Under the pieces are notes generated by a model. The model did no database searches. It was not told the origin of the DNA and saw nothing but the letters and a program-made list of their open reading frames with translations. Position numbers and translations under genes: made by a program. A stretch of 64,000 nucleotides of DNA from the NCBI RefSeq assembly GCF_050896395.1, contig NZ_JBPBBA010000002.1:186001-250000 (forward strand), read 5' to 3'. Below are positions 1-8,502 of the stretch, piece after piece. Source of the stretch: Nioella aestuarii. Lineage in GTDB: Bacteria; Pseudomonadota; Alphaproteobacteria; Rhodobacterales; Rhodobacteraceae. The stretch's first letter is position 1. Every line of letters begins with the position of its first letter.

Positions 1-742
1 TGGAACGGGTGTAGGGAATGCCCAGACCGCCACCAAGATCCAACCGCCGGATATCGTGGCCATCTGCGCGCAGCACGCGCGTCAGTTCCGCCACTTTTTG
101 ATAGGCTTGTTCGAACGGTTCCAGTTCCACCAATTGGCTGCCGATATGAACGTCGATCCCGATCACCTCCAACCCAGGCAAGCTAGCGGCCAGCGCATAG
201 ACTTCCCGGGCACGGGCAATGGGAATGCCGAACTTGTTCTCAGATTTGCCGGTCGCAATTTTTTCATGGGTCCGCGCGTCGACATCGGGGTTCACACGGA
301 TGGTCACCGGGGCCGTTGCGCCCATAGAAGAGGCGACTTCCGACAGAACCGCCATTTCCGGCTCGCTCTCGATGTTGAACTGGCGAATACCGCCCTCCAA
401 CGCCAGGCGCATTTCGTCTCGCGTTTTGCCAACACCGGAAAAGACGATGCGCTCACCCGGCACACCGGCCGCTTTGGCCCGTGCGTATTCACCGCCCGAC
501 ACAACGTCCATCCCCGCCCCAAGCCCGGCCAGAACCTTCAGCACCGCCTGGTTGGAATTGGCCTTCATCGCGTAGCAGACCATGTTCGGCACGCCATCCA
601 GCGCGTCCTTGAACAGCTGGTAGTGCCGGGTCAGCGTGGCCGTTGAATAGACATAGAAGGGTGTACCGACGGCCGCCGCGATCTCTGGCAAGGGCACATC
701 TTCGGCATGTAGGATGCCATCGCGATACAGGAAGTGATCCAT
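1..742 (-). CDS. lysA: Diaminopimelate decarboxylase, partial (C-terminus beyond window)
   Basis: Decarboxylates meso-diaminopimelate to L-lysine using PLP, the last step of lysine synthesis, in the cytosol. About 247 N-terminal codons are present; the rest lies left of base 1. Visible are the fold-type III PLP-binding lysine in CYAMKANSN (Lys60), GVGKTRDEM, the RVNPDVDA segment and VHIGSQ, all typical of LysA. ATG at 742 follows AAAGG by about 9 nt. It is divergent from the quinone oxidoreductase gene. From memory, many Rhodobacteraceae carry lysA just after argH and a small lipoprotein gene; here argH is about 16 kb away, which would fit a local rearrangement. Confidence 0.95.
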   Translation of the reverse strand, partial: MDHFLYRDGILHAEDVPLPEIAAAVGTPFYVYSTATLTRHYQLFKDALDGVPNMVCYAMKANSNQAVLKVLAGLGAGMDVVSGGEYARAKAAGVPGERIVFSGVGKTRDEMRLALEGGIRQFNIESEPEMAVLSEVASSMGATAPVTIRVNPDVDARTHEKIATGKSENKFGIPIARAREVYALAASLPGLEVIGIDVHIGSQLVELEPFEQAYQKVAELTRVLRADGHDIRRLDLGGGLGIPYTRS

Positions 743-876
743 CTGGGTCGACCTTTCGGGGAAACGCGGGGCGCAGGTAGCACCTGACGAGGAAAATTCA
801 AAGAGATACTCGACTTGTTCTGACGTCGCGCCTAGCTCTTGTCGCAACGATGTCTCATCCGCAGGAGGGAAGTGCG

Positions 877-1854
877 ATGACCGTGAAGGCAATGGTGATC
901 GAGGAGCATGGCGGTCCAGAGAAGTTTAAGCTGGTCGATCTGGATCTCGGGCAGCCGGGACCGGGGCAAGTGCTGATCCGGCACAAGGCCGTGGGACTGA
1001 ACTTCATCGACGTCTATCAGCGCACCGGGCTTTACCCGATGCAACTTCCCCATGCGCTTGGCATGGAAGCGGCAGGGGTGATCGAAGCCGTGGGCGACGG
1101 CGTGACGCATCTGAAAGCGGGCGACCGGGCCGCCTATGCCGCGCAGCCCCCCGGCGCCTATACCGAGGCGCGTGTGATGCCCGCCGCGCAGGTCTGCCCC
1201 CTGCCTGACGCGATTTCGTTTGAAGAGGGCGCGGCGATGATGCTGAAGGGGCTGACCGTCCAGTACCTCTTCCGCCGCACCACTCCGATCCTGCCGGGCG
1301 ACACGGTTCTGTTTCACGCCGCTGCCGGGGGTGTGGGGCTGATCGCCTGCCAATGGGCGCGGTCCGAAGGCATTCGCCTGATCGGCACCGCCGGAACCGA
1401 TGAGAAGTGTCAGCTGGCGCTGGATCATGGCGCATCGGAGTGCATCAATTACCGCACCGAGGATTGGGTCACCCGGGTGAAGGAACTGACCGGTGGCGCG
1501 GGCGTCGATGTGGTTATGGACGCCGTAGGGGCCGACACGTTCGAGGGCTCGCTCGACAGCCTCAGGCCGCTCGGGATGATGATCTCGTTCGGCAATGCGT
1601 CTGGTCCGGTGCCGCCGTTTTCCGTGGGCATTCTCGGTCAAAAGGGATCGCTCAAGATCACACGGCCGACCCTGTTTACGCATATCGCGGATGGCGCCAC
1701 CTGCCAGGAAATGGCCCGTGACCTGTTTGAAAAGGTGGTTGCCGGCGATGTGAAGATCCGCATTGCTCAACGGTTTCCACTGGAAGAAGTGGGCGAAGCG
1801 CACCGCACTCTGGAGGCGCGCAAGACCACCGGATCAACAATCCTGACGCTTTGA
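877..1854 (+). CDS. NADPH:quinone oxidoreductase (zinc-independent MDR family)
   Basis: Medium-chain dehydrogenase/reductase of the Qor type, expected to reduce quinones or similar carbonyls with NADPH in the cytosol. The 325-residue protein has the GroES-like N-terminal half (GLNFIDVYQRTGLYP) and a Rossmann half with the nucleotide-binding AAAGGVGLIACQWA motif near residue 150. The cysteine cluster of zinc-dependent alcohol dehydrogenases is absent. An in-frame ATG exists at 850, but ATG 877 sits 8 nt after a near-perfect AGGAGG and is preferred. It is followed by a strong palindrome that could end transcription. Exact substrate cannot be read from the sequence. Confidence 0.9.
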   Translation: MTVKAMVIEEHGGPEKFKLVDLDLGQPGPGQVLIRHKAVGLNFIDVYQRTGLYPMQLPHALGMEAAGVIEAVGDGVTHLKAGDRAAYAAQPPGAYTEARVMPAAQVCPLPDAISFEEGAAMMLKGLTVQYLFRRTTPILPGDTVLFHAAAGGVGLIACQWARSEGIRLIGTAGTDEKCQLALDHGASECINYRTEDWVTRVKELTGGAGVDVVMDAVGADTFEGSLDSLRPLGMMISFGNASGPVPPFSVGILGQKGSLKITRPTLFTHIADGATCQEMARDLFEKVVAGDVKIRIAQRFPLEEVGEAHRTLEARKTTGSTILTL

Positions 1855-1857
1855 ATA

Positions 1858-1891
1858 CCGCGCGGGGAAGGCGCTTCGAAGCGCCTTTTCC
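1858..1891. repeat. 20-bp palindrome with GC box (palindrome family, locus A)
   Basis: Perfect palindrome AAGGCGCTTCGAAGCGCCTT at 1868-1887 directly preceded by CCGCGCGGGG. Lies between two convergent genes, 13 nt after the quinone oxidoreductase stop. The 10-bp stem followed by TTTTCC could act as an intrinsic terminator for that gene. Same family as the repeats at 15846, 31611 and 45333. Confidence 0.8.
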
Positions 1892-1987
1892 CGGCCCGCG
1901 CGTGACTGGCCGGACGCGCAATCCGATCGGGGTGGCTGGAGTTTTTCCAAGACGAAGCCGGCAGCGCGCTGCAACCTTGATCCGGGG

Positions 1988-2293
1988 CTAACGACGCAAC
2001 GCCAGGTAGAGCGGTAAGCCGCAACTGACCCCGATGCAGAACGTGGCCGGGATTGCGGCAAGACCCCACCAGTTTCGGTCGCGCACCGTTTCAATCAGCA
2101 CCCAGATCGTCAGTGCCAGTGCGGCAATGGTCAGATCCCAAACCAACCCTGAGGTGGCGGAATTCGCGTGCCAGACATCTACCATGCCCATGATGGAAAA
2201 GCCGTTCTCGCGAAACCATGCCAGGAAATAGCGCATCGGCAGCACGGTCCCGAGAATCGCAAGTGCGAGGAACATTAGGCGTGTGGGGGTCAT
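1988..2293 (-). CDS. DUF2834 small membrane protein
   Basis: 101-residue integral membrane protein of unknown function resembling DUF2834. Three hydrophobic stretches are seen, around residues 4-22, 48-66 and 77-95, with the MVDVWHANSATSG segment between the first two. ATG 2293 is chosen because GGAAG lies 5-6 nt upstream; a longer frame to 2341 has no RBS. It faces the quinone oxidoreductase gene tail-to-tail and is divergent from ETF-QO. No catalytic residues are apparent. Confidence 0.75.
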   Translation of the reverse strand: MTPTRLMFLALAILGTVLPMRYFLAWFRENGFSIMGMVDVWHANSATSGLVWDLTIAALALTIWVLIETVRDRNWWGLAAIPATFCIGVSCGLPLYLALRR

Positions 2294-2472
2294 AGCGTCT
2301 TCCTTCGTTTGGTGGGCGGCGACCAATGGGCGACGAAACATAGTTAGTCTGCGTCGCCAAAAGGCAAAGTGATGTTGCGTCGCAATTGACGCGGCAGGCA
2401 GGCCGCGTTACCCCGTCTCGAACCGAAATTCTTGGCGCTCTTGGGGGGCGCCGAACCAGAGGGAATTCAGGA

Positions 2473-4122
2473 ATGTCCGAGATCGAACGCGAGTCGATGG
2501 AATATGACGTCGTGATCGTAGGGGCGGGGCCTGCCGGTCTGTCTGCTGCGATTCGTCTGAAGCAGCTTGATGCCGACCTGAGCGTGGTTGTGCTTGAAAA
2601 GGGATCCGAGGTTGGGGCGCATATTCTGTCCGGGGCAGTTCTGGACCCCTGTGGGCTCGATGCGCTGATCCCCGACTGGAAGGAAAAAGGCGCGCCGCTG
2701 AACACGCCCGTCAAGGAAGACAACTTCTATGTCCTCGGTCCGGCGGGTCAGCTGCGGGTTCCGAACTTCCCGATGCCGCCCTTGATGAACAACCACGGCA
2801 ATTACATCGTCTCCATGGGCAATGTCTGCCGCTGGATGGCCGGGCAAGCCGAGGAAATGGGCGTCGAGATTTTCCCGGGGATGGCCTGTTCCGAGCTGGT
2901 TTATGGCGACAATGGCGAGGTGAAGGGCGTTGTTGCCGGCGTCTTCGGGCTGGAGCCCGATTGCAGCATTGGTGAGAACACCGAGCCGGGGATGGAGCTG
3001 CACGGTAAGTACGTGTTCCTGTCTGAAGGCGTGCGCGGCTCGCTGGCAAAGGAAGTTATCGAAAAATACGACCTCTCGCACGGGCACGAGCCGCAGAAAT
3101 TCGGCCTGGGCATGAAAGAGATCTGGGAAATCGACCCCGCAAAGCATCGCGAGGGCACAGTCACCCACACCATGGGCTGGCCACTGGGTTCGAACGCGGG
3201 CGGTGGCTCGTTCATCTACCACCTCGAAAACAACCAGGTCTATGTGGGCTTCGTGGTGCACCTGAACTACAAGAACCCGCACCTGTTCCCCTACATGGAA
3301 TTCCAGCGCTTCAAGCATCACCCGATGGTGGCCGAGCTGCTGGAAGGCGGCAAGCGCATCGCCTATGGCGCCCGGGCGATTTCCGAAGGTGGCTATCAGT
3401 CGATGCCGAAGATGGTCTTCCCCGGCGGTGCGCTTCTTGGCTGTTCCGTCGGCATGGTCAACGTGCCGCGCATCAAGGGCAACCACAACGCCATGCTGTC
3501 GGGTAAGGCTGCCGCAGAAGCAGCCTACGAGGCGATCAGCGCGGGTCGGTCCTCGGATGAGCTGACCAGCTACGATACCGAGGTGCGCAATGGCGCCATC
3601 GGCAAGGATCTTAAGCGCGTGCGCAATGTCAAACCGATGTGGTCGAAATGGGGTCTCACTGCCTCGCTCGCCTTTGGCGGGCTGGATATGTGGACGAACA
3701 ACCTCTTTGGCTTTTCGTTCTTCGGCACACTCAAGCACGGCAAGACAGATGCTGCGGCGACCGAGGAAGCCAGCAAGCACAAGCCGATCGACTACCCCAA
3801 GCCCGACGGCAAGATCAGCTTTGATCGGCTGACCAATGTCAGCTTCTCGATGACCAACCACGAAGAAAGCCAGCCCGCACACCTGCACTTGAAAGACGCA
3901 AGCGTGCCGATCTCGGTCAACCTGCCCAAATTCGCAGAACCGGCGCAGCGCTATTGCCCGGCGGGCGTGTACGAGGTGGTTGAGAAGGACGGCAAGCCGG
4001 ACTTCGTGATCAACTTCCAGAACTGCGTGCACTGCAAAACCTGCGACATCAAAGACCCCAGCCAGAACATCAACTGGGTCACGCCGCAGGGCGGGGATGG
4101 TCCGAACTACCCCAATATGTGA
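2473..4122 (+). CDS. Electron transfer flavoprotein-ubiquinone oxidoreductase
   Basis: ETF-QO passes electrons from electron-transferring flavoprotein (fed by acyl-CoA and amine dehydrogenases) to ubiquinone at the inner membrane. The 549-residue protein has the N-terminal FAD dinucleotide motif GAGPAGLSAAIRL (residues about 17-29), the central GWPLGSNAGGGSFIYH segment and a C-terminal 4Fe-4S domain with YCPAGVYEV and NCVHCKTCDIKDP. Length matches bacterial ETF-QOs. ATG 2473 with AGGA just upstream begins the conserved part. A clear terminator follows, so it is probably monocistronic; ETF genes are not in the window. Confidence 0.97.
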   Translation: MSEIERESMEYDVVIVGAGPAGLSAAIRLKQLDADLSVVVLEKGSEVGAHILSGAVLDPCGLDALIPDWKEKGAPLNTPVKEDNFYVLGPAGQLRVPNFPMPPLMNNHGNYIVSMGNVCRWMAGQAEEMGVEIFPGMACSELVYGDNGEVKGVVAGVFGLEPDCSIGENTEPGMELHGKYVFLSEGVRGSLAKEVIEKYDLSHGHEPQKFGLGMKEIWEIDPAKHREGTVTHTMGWPLGSNAGGGSFIYHLENNQVYVGFVVHLNYKNPHLFPYMEFQRFKHHPMVAELLEGGKRIAYGARAISEGGYQSMPKMVFPGGALLGCSVGMVNVPRIKGNHNAMLSGKAAAEAAYEAISAGRSSDELTSYDTEVRNGAIGKDLKRVRNVKPMWSKWGLTASLAFGGLDMWTNNLFGFSFFGTLKHGKTDAAATEEASKHKPIDYPKPDGKISFDRLTNVSFSMTNHEESQPAHLHLKDASVPISVNLPKFAEPAQRYCPAGVYEVVEKDGKPDFVINFQNCVHCKTCDIKDPSQNINWVTPQGGDGPNYPNM

Positions 4123-4132
4123 TACCTCGACA

Positions 4133-4160
4133 GCGGCCCTTCGGGGCCGCCGTTCTTTTT
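4133..4160 (+). terminator. Rho-independent terminator of the ETF-QO gene
   Basis: Stem GCGGCCC (4133-4139), loop TTCG, GGGCCGC (4144-4150), then CGTTCTTTTT. Starts 10 nt after the stop codon. Confidence 0.9.
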
Positions 4161-4177
4161 AGCGGGGCGCGCGCGGA

Positions 4178-5200
4178 ATGCTTTCTATTCCGATCAGCTG
4201 GTTGATATCCATTCTGGCGCTTATCGCGGCCGCAATGCTTGTGCAGGCAAGCGCGCTGCCGAAACAGGCCCGCGCGGGGTTTCTCGGATTTCTGAGCGCC
4301 CTGGCGATGGTCGGGCTGTTGATCGGACTGCGACTGCAATTTGGCTGGAGCGGCGCGGCGCGGGTTCAGCCCTTTGTGGCCATTCTGCTTGGACCAACCG
4401 CCTATCTCGGCTTTCGCGCACTTGTTCAGGACGATGAAGGCCTGCTCGTGCTGAGGCGGCACGCTGCAGCAATGCTGGTGGCGATGGCATTTATGCTGCT
4501 GCCGGTGCCCTATGCACCAGACGTTATCATCCTGGTCTACGCCTGCACCTACCTGTTCCTGCTGACACGGTTTTTGCGGTATGACAGCGACCGGTTCGCA
4601 CATGTGCCAGACCCGTCAATGTTACTTGTGCGGGCTGCACTGATTGCGGTCGTCATGTTGCTTGGGCTGGTGATCCTGGCTGACGGATTGATCACGATAG
4701 CGGCTTTGACCATGGGCGATGCGCGGGTGGCACAGGTGCTGTCAGGGGCATCAGGGGCCTTGGCAGCGTTCATCTTTCTGGCGCTTCTGGTTGCAATCCC
4801 CCTGGTGTTGAACAGCACCCGACCCATCGTGGCAGAGCAAACAGACACACCGCCCGCCACCGAAGAGGATCGGGCGCTGGTGTCCCGGCTTGATTCCATG
4901 TTGACCGAAAGCGGCCTCTACCGTGACAGCAACCTGACCCTTGCGCGGATAGCCCGCCGGCTTGGGCAACCGGCCCGCGATGTGTCGGGCGCGGTCAACC
5001 GGGTGACGGGGCAAAACGTGTCGCGTCATATCAACGGTTTTCGGGTTCGGCACGCCCAACATCTTTTGGAAACGGGCGATCTGCCGGTGACCGAGGTCAT
5101 GCTGGATTGCGGTTTCATCAGCAAATCCAGCTTCAATGCGGAATTCCGCAGGATCACCGGCGCGACACCCACGGCTTACAGGGCGTCCACGAGGGGCTGA
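4178..5200 (+). CDS. AraC-family regulator with N-terminal membrane domain
   Basis: 340-residue protein with two parts. Residues 1 to about 215 hold roughly seven hydrophobic helices (for example LISILALIAAAMLVQASAL and LLGLVILADGLITIAALTM); residues about 240-335 are an AraC-type double helix-turn-helix domain (LARIARRLGQPARDVSGAVN, then VTEVMLDCGFISKSSFNAEF and a GATPTAYR end). It is therefore probably a membrane-bound DNA-binding protein sensing something at or in the membrane; signal and targets are unknown. ATG 4178 follows the ETF-QO terminator. The last 25 bp overlap the end of the convergent secreted-protein gene. Confidence 0.85.
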   Translation: MLSIPISWLISILALIAAAMLVQASALPKQARAGFLGFLSALAMVGLLIGLRLQFGWSGAARVQPFVAILLGPTAYLGFRALVQDDEGLLVLRRHAAAMLVAMAFMLLPVPYAPDVIILVYACTYLFLLTRFLRYDSDRFAHVPDPSMLLVRAALIAVVMLLGLVILADGLITIAALTMGDARVAQVLSGASGALAAFIFLALLVAIPLVLNSTRPIVAEQTDTPPATEEDRALVSRLDSMLTESGLYRDSNLTLARIARRLGQPARDVSGAVNRVTGQNVSRHINGFRVRHAQHLLETGDLPVTEVMLDCGFISKSSFNAEFRRITGATPTAYRASTRG

Positions 5201-5718
5201 TCTGCCAGCTGATCCAACGGCTCGCAACTTGACGGCACCGATCTGGGACCAAAGATCTCAGCCCATATGTTCAGGCCGGGGTTCAGCACGAAACCGAAGC
5301 TTTCTTCGATCCCGGACAAGATCCGAATGTCGGAGTTGCTGGTGGACTCTGTGCCGACTGCAAACATGTCGCTGACGATGTCCTGGCCGTTGACCATCGC
5401 ACGCACCAGCGCCGGCTCCAGCAGAGCCAGCCGCACCAGACCGGTCGGATGGCGCGTCGGTGCGCGCCCGCCGAAATCCCCTGCGACGAAGCGCAGCGGG
5501 ATAGTGATGCACCTGTCACGCTCTGACAGTCGCAAGGTGGCTTGCCCCCGCCCTGCCATGCCGCGCAGTTGCAGCAATGTGCCGGTGTGGACCTGTTCAA
5601 TCTCGACCAGTCCAATGACCGGACGGTCCGTGAATTCTTGCGCGACAACCGGATGTGGCACCGCAAGCCCCACCAGGATTGCAAACGCCGTCAGTATAGA
5701 TTTTGGATCGTATCTCAT
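5176..5718 (-). CDS. Secreted protein of unknown function
   Basis: 180-residue protein, not recognised. An N-terminal signal peptide is clear: short basic start, then ILTAFAILVGLAVPHPVVAQ with likely cleavage after VVAQ or VAQ near residue 27. The mature part contains two cysteines (CITIPLRFV and SSCEPLD) that could form a disulfide, and no known motif. ATG 5718 is chosen since GAGAGGGG lies 6-7 nt upstream. The gene ends inside the 3' end of the convergent AraC-type gene and is divergent from the TPR gene across about 255 bp. Confidence 0.65.
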   Translation of the reverse strand: MRYDPKSILTAFAILVGLAVPHPVVAQEFTDRPVIGLVEIEQVHTGTLLQLRGMAGRGQATLRLSERDRCITIPLRFVAGDFGGRAPTRHPTGLVRLALLEPALVRAMVNGQDIVSDMFAVGTESTSNSDIRILSGIEESFGFVLNPGLNIWAEIFGPRSVPSSCEPLDQLADQPLVDAL

Positions 5719-5820
5719 TTTGGGGCCCCTCTCTTGGGTCTGGTGCCGCACCACGGCGGGCGGCCTGACCCCCAGGTGCCCCCAAGGTCTCCGGCTTTGC
5801 GCCCGAGATCATGTTTCGCT

Positions 5821-5846
5821 ACGTGCTAAATCGCGATTTGATACGT
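5821..5846. promoter_or_regulatory. Symmetric palindromic element, candidate operator
   Basis: AAATCGCGATTT (5828-5839) is a perfect 12-bp palindrome flanked on each side by 3 nt and then ACGT (5821-5824 and 5843-5846). It sits in the divergent gap between the secreted-protein gene and the TPR gene, as an operator for either would. The binding protein is unknown. Confidence 0.4.
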
Positions 5847-5973
5847 GATGCGGGTCGGGGCAGGATCACTTCTTCTTCAACGAGGCGGAAAACGACTGTG
5901 TCTTTCCTCGCCCCGCATTGCGTCTGGAAGATCGCGCACCTACTCTCTGACCTGGATTGAGCAGGAGATTTCG

Positions 5974-7668
5974 ATGCAAACCTTTCCACGCCTGGCGCTG
6001 ATCCTTAGCCTTGGCCTGTCTGCCCCCGTGATGGCCCAGAATACCTTCGCGTTGGAGCCAGGGCTTGCAGGGGCATATTTGGCAGCCCGCAGCGCGGCGA
6101 TGTCCGGTGACCATCGGGAAGCTGCCATTCAGTTTCAGCGCGTCTTACGCGCAGATCCCGATAATCAGGCGATCCTGGCCGATGCTATGCTGGCACTTGC
6201 AGCAATCGGCGATTGGGACCAGGCGGCGGTCTATGCAGTCCAGATCCCCGAAAGCTCGCTCGACCGGGACTTTGCCAATCTGATCGAGCAAGTTGCACGC
6301 ATCCGCGCAGGCGATATGGCGGGTGCCACAGCCGCCGCGATTGCTCAGACCGGGGCAGGTCCATTGATCGACCCGCTGCTTGAGGGATGGCTGTACCTTG
6401 CCGAAGGCGATATGAGCCGCGCAAGCACCACCTTTGAAACCATGATCGACACAAACAGCCCGCTGGCGGGGCTGGTGCCTTATCAATATGCCTTGGCACG
6501 TGCGTCTGTCGGTGATTTCGAAGGGGCCGAGGCCATCTTTTCAGGCGAAGTCTATGGTCCCATTCAGGTTAGCAGCCGTGGCGTTCAGGCCCATGCACAG
6601 ATCCTCGTGCAGCTTGACCGGACCGAGGATGCGCTGGATCTGCTGGCCCTGGCGCTTAGCCAAAATGCCGATGAGACACTGTTCACCCTGCGCGATGAAA
6701 TCGAGGCTGATCCGACAAGGCCCTATGACTTCATCATCACGCCAGAAGAAGGCATGGCCGAGGTCTTCTTTTCGCTCGCCCGCGCTTTGGGCACAGATGC
6801 TGGCACGACCCTGCCGCTGGTGTACGCCCGTGCTGCCCATGCGGTAGACCCCGGCCACATTCATTCCGTGCTTTTGGCAGCCGACATCCTGTCAGATGCC
6901 GAACAATATGGAATGGCAGAAGACACCTATGAGCTGGTCCCGCGCGAAAGCCCGCTTTTCGTTCAGGCCGAGATGGGCCGGTCAGAGGCGCTGTTCCAGC
7001 AAGGTCGTGAAGATGCTGCCATCGAGGTTCTAAGCGCCCTTGCCCGCGACTATGACAATCTGGCAGCGGTTCACACCGCGCTTGGCGATGCCCTGCGGCG
7101 AGAAGAGCGGTTCGTGGAGGCCATCGACGCCTACAGCAACGCCGTCGATCTGGTTGAGCTTGACCAGCGGCGCTACTGGTTCCTGCTCTACGCCCGCGCC
7201 ATAAGCTATGAACGATCCGACATGTGGGAAGAAGCAGAGGCCGATTTCCGCGCTGCATTGGAGCTGTCGCCAGAGCAACCGAATGTTCTGAACTACCTTG
7301 GCTATTCGCTGGTTGAGCAGAACCGCAATCTGGATGAAGCGCTCGACATGATCCAGCGGGCCGTCGCAGGGCAGCCTGAAAGTGGCTATATCGTCGACTC
7401 GCTCGGTTGGGTTCTCTACCGGCTTGGCCGATTTGAAGAGGCTGTGGCCCCCATGGAACGCGCCGTAGAGCTGCTGCCGAACGATTCCATCGTCAATGAT
7501 CACCTTGGCGATGTCTATTGGATGGTGGGCCGCTTCCGCGAGGCGGAATTCCAATGGAGCCGCGCCTTGTCCTTCGACCCGGAACCGGAAGAAGCCGAGC
7601 GCATCCGGATGAAGCTGGAACTTGGGCTAGACGCCGTTTTGGCAAGAGAGGCCGAGACCAGCCAGTGA
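5974..7668 (+). CDS. Exported tetratricopeptide-repeat protein
   Basis: 564-residue protein with a Sec signal peptide (LALILSLGLSAPVMAQ, residues about 7-22) and TPR-like helical repeats through most of the rest, clearest near the C-terminus (YLGYSLVEQNRNLDEALDMI, VDSLGWVLYRLGRFEEAVAP, VNDHLGDVYWMVGRFREAEF). Probably a periplasmic or outer-membrane-associated scaffold, as in other Rhodobacterales; partners are unknown. ATG 5974 is preceded by CAGGAG. Its TGA overlaps the GTG start of ispE (GTGA), so the two are translationally coupled although no functional link is obvious. Confidence 0.85.
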   Translation: MQTFPRLALILSLGLSAPVMAQNTFALEPGLAGAYLAARSAAMSGDHREAAIQFQRVLRADPDNQAILADAMLALAAIGDWDQAAVYAVQIPESSLDRDFANLIEQVARIRAGDMAGATAAAIAQTGAGPLIDPLLEGWLYLAEGDMSRASTTFETMIDTNSPLAGLVPYQYALARASVGDFEGAEAIFSGEVYGPIQVSSRGVQAHAQILVQLDRTEDALDLLALALSQNADETLFTLRDEIEADPTRPYDFIITPEEGMAEVFFSLARALGTDAGTTLPLVYARAAHAVDPGHIHSVLLAADILSDAEQYGMAEDTYELVPRESPLFVQAEMGRSEALFQQGREDAAIEVLSALARDYDNLAAVHTALGDALRREERFVEAIDAYSNAVDLVELDQRRYWFLLYARAISYERSDMWEEAEADFRAALELSPEQPNVLNYLGYSLVEQNRNLDEALDMIQRAVAGQPESGYIVDSLGWVLYRLGRFEEAVAPMERAVELLPNDSIVNDHLGDVYWMVGRFREAEFQWSRALSFDPEPEEAERIRMKLELGLDAVLAREAETSQ

Positions 7669-8495
7669 TCCGCGTAAGCGCACCTGCGAAACTCAACCTC
7701 GCGCTGCATGTCACAGGCCAGCGGGCAGACGGGTATCACCTGCTGGACTCGCTCGTGGTCTTTGCAGTGCTTGGTGACGGTCTGTCCATTGCCCCGGCAC
7801 CAAAGCTGTCATTGGCGGTTACCGGGCCAATGGCCGATGGCGTGCCGACCGGGCCGGACAACCTAATTCTGCGCGCTGCCGCGCTTTTGTCCCCCGATCT
7901 CACCGCAGCGATAACGCTGGACAAGCACCTTCCACACGCGGCCGGGCTTGGTGGTGGATCGGCGGATGCGGCGGCCGCTTTGCGCGGGTTGGCGCGGCTT
8001 TTGGGATGCGCCCTGCCGGACATGCCTTCGGTGCTGACATTGGGGGCGGATGTGCCGGTCTGCCTGTCATCGAGCCCGCAGCGGATGCAAGGCATAGGAG
8101 AGGTCCTGTCGCCCCTTCCCCCATTGCCCCCGCTTTGGGCCGTTCTGGTAAATCCGCGCGTTGCGGTGCCCACGGGGGCGGTGTTCAACGGGTTGGCCAG
8201 CAAGCGTAACCCAGCCATGACCGCCCCGCACTGGACCGGGTTTGATGACTTCATCCGTTGGCTTTCGGAACAGCGAAACGATCTGGAGCCTCCGGCCCTG
8301 ACGCTCGCACCGGAAATCGGGCAGACGCTGGCTGCATTGCAGGACAGTGGGGCAGCCTTGTCCAGAATGAGCGGATCGGGCGCCACCTGTTTCGGCTTGT
8401 ACCAATCCGCCGCTCAGGCAGCAGACGCAGCACGAAGGATCGCCGATACGCAGCCCGGCTGGTGGGTTCAGGACACGGAAATTCAGACGGGCTGA
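7665..8495 (+). CDS. ispE: 4-diphosphocytidyl-2-C-methyl-D-erythritol kinase
   Basis: GHMP kinase of the MEP isoprenoid pathway; phosphorylates CDP-methylerythritol with ATP in the cytosol. The 276-residue protein starts IRVSAPAKLNLALHV and carries the ATP-binding GLGGGSAD at residues about 94-101 and the C-terminal SRMSGSGATCFGLY. Start is GTG 7665, overlapping the TGA of the TPR gene by 4 bp; this begins exactly where the family does. The neighbouring polyprenyl diphosphate synthase, convergent and only 7 bp away, uses the isoprenoid units made through this pathway. Confidence 0.95.
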   Translation: MIRVSAPAKLNLALHVTGQRADGYHLLDSLVVFAVLGDGLSIAPAPKLSLAVTGPMADGVPTGPDNLILRAAALLSPDLTAAITLDKHLPHAAGLGGGSADAAAALRGLARLLGCALPDMPSVLTLGADVPVCLSSSPQRMQGIGEVLSPLPPLPPLWAVLVNPRVAVPTGAVFNGLASKRNPAMTAPHWTGFDDFIRWLSEQRNDLEPPALTLAPEIGQTLAALQDSGAALSRMSGSGATCFGLYQSAAQAADAARRIADTQPGWWVQDTEIQTG

Positions 8496-8502
8496 CCCCG
8501 CT

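Noticed and set aside
2386..2414. TTGACG at 2386 as a -35 box for ETF-QO
   Set aside because: No acceptable -10 element at the right distance; GC-rich spacer.
2467..4032. 521-codon minus-strand frame opposite the ETF-QO gene
   Set aside because: Shadow frame of a high-GC gene; the other strand encodes a full, motif-rich ETF-QO.
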